From the NCBI GenBank assembly GCA_000434475.1, contig FR879464.1:1-6302 (forward strand): DNA of 6,302 bases, in the 5' to 3' direction. Under the pieces are notes generated by a model. That model saw nothing but the letters and a program-made list of their open reading frames with translations. It ran no database searches and was not told where the DNA came from. Position numbers and translations under genes: made by a program. Within the stretch, counting starts at the first letter, position 1; every line of letters starts with the position of its first letter. Positions 6,237 to 6,302 of the stretch are shown here, in pieces. Source of the stretch: Dialister sp. CAG:486 (lineage in GTDB: Bacteria > Bacillota > Negativicutes > Veillonellales > Dialisteraceae).

Positions 6237-6302
6237 ATGCAGGATGTAGGATTACAATACACGTTAATTCTCAAAGTAAGTGCCGGATTAGCGGTAAAAG
6301 TA
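6237..6302 (+). CDS. Possible start of a rightward gene, cut by the window edge
   Basis: From ATG at 6237 the plus strand stays open for 22 codons to the window edge (MQDVGLQYTLILKVSAGLAV...), with a hydrophobic-leaning composition. AGAGG at 6228-6232 could be an SD, but its spacing of 4 nt is short, and I see no good plus-strand promoter before it. A minus-strand frame is also open over the same bases, to a TGA near 6212. I do not recognise the product, and it may not be a gene. Confidence 0.25.
   Translation, partial: MQDVGLQYTLILKVSAGLAVKV

Overview
This looks like a core chromosomal segment from a Bacillota (Firmicutes) bacterium. An L7Ae/YbxF-type gene sits directly before rpsL, Shine-Dalgarno (SD) sequences are near-perfect AAGGAGG matches, and both tRNAs encode CCA. 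The roughly balanced base composition and an NhaA antiporter, more typical of diderm bacteria, make a Negativicutes member (Dialister/Megasphaera-like) my best guess. That placement is an inference from general resemblance only. Every confidently called gene is on the minus strand, so the window is read right to left.

Layout in transcription order: (1) a tRNA pair, Pro(TGG) then Arg(TCT), 3 nt apart, with a strong promoter just upstream (6187-6215) and an intrinsic terminator (5983-6014). (2) A monocistronic nhaA Na+/H+ antiporter gene (4635-5834) with its own likely promoter and a strong terminator (4563-4598). (3) A LOG-family nucleoside-monophosphate phosphoribohydrolase gene (3903-4466) with an extended -10 promoter. 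(4) A 357-nt spacer holding GC-rich hairpins, an inverted repeat and a perfect-consensus promoter (TTGACA-N17-TATAAT, 3592-3620). (5) The translation ('str') operon: L7Ae/YbxF-like protein, rpsL (S12), rpsG (S7), fusA (EF-G) and the start of tuf (EF-Tu), which runs off the left edge.

The str operon supplies ribosomal proteins of the decoding site and 30S head plus the two main elongation GTPases. Here it is cut off from rpoBC, which often precedes it in Firmicutes, and it has its own near-ideal promoter. The 99-nt YbxF-rpsL spacer contains a hairpin without a U-tract that could be a regulatory or processing site.

Start-site reading corrects several genes. rpsL most likely starts at TTG (3194), because an upstream in-frame GTG is part of the SD. 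fusA starts at GTG. nhaA and the LOG gene each start at an internal ATG with a proper SD. I see no mobile element, CRISPR array or defence system. Most of the window is ordinary housekeeping sequence. The points worth a second look are the structured spacer at 3735-3894, the uncoupled str promoter, the YbxF-rpsL hairpin, palindromes in the nhaA leader, EF-G substitutions, and unpaired T-stem positions in both tRNAs.
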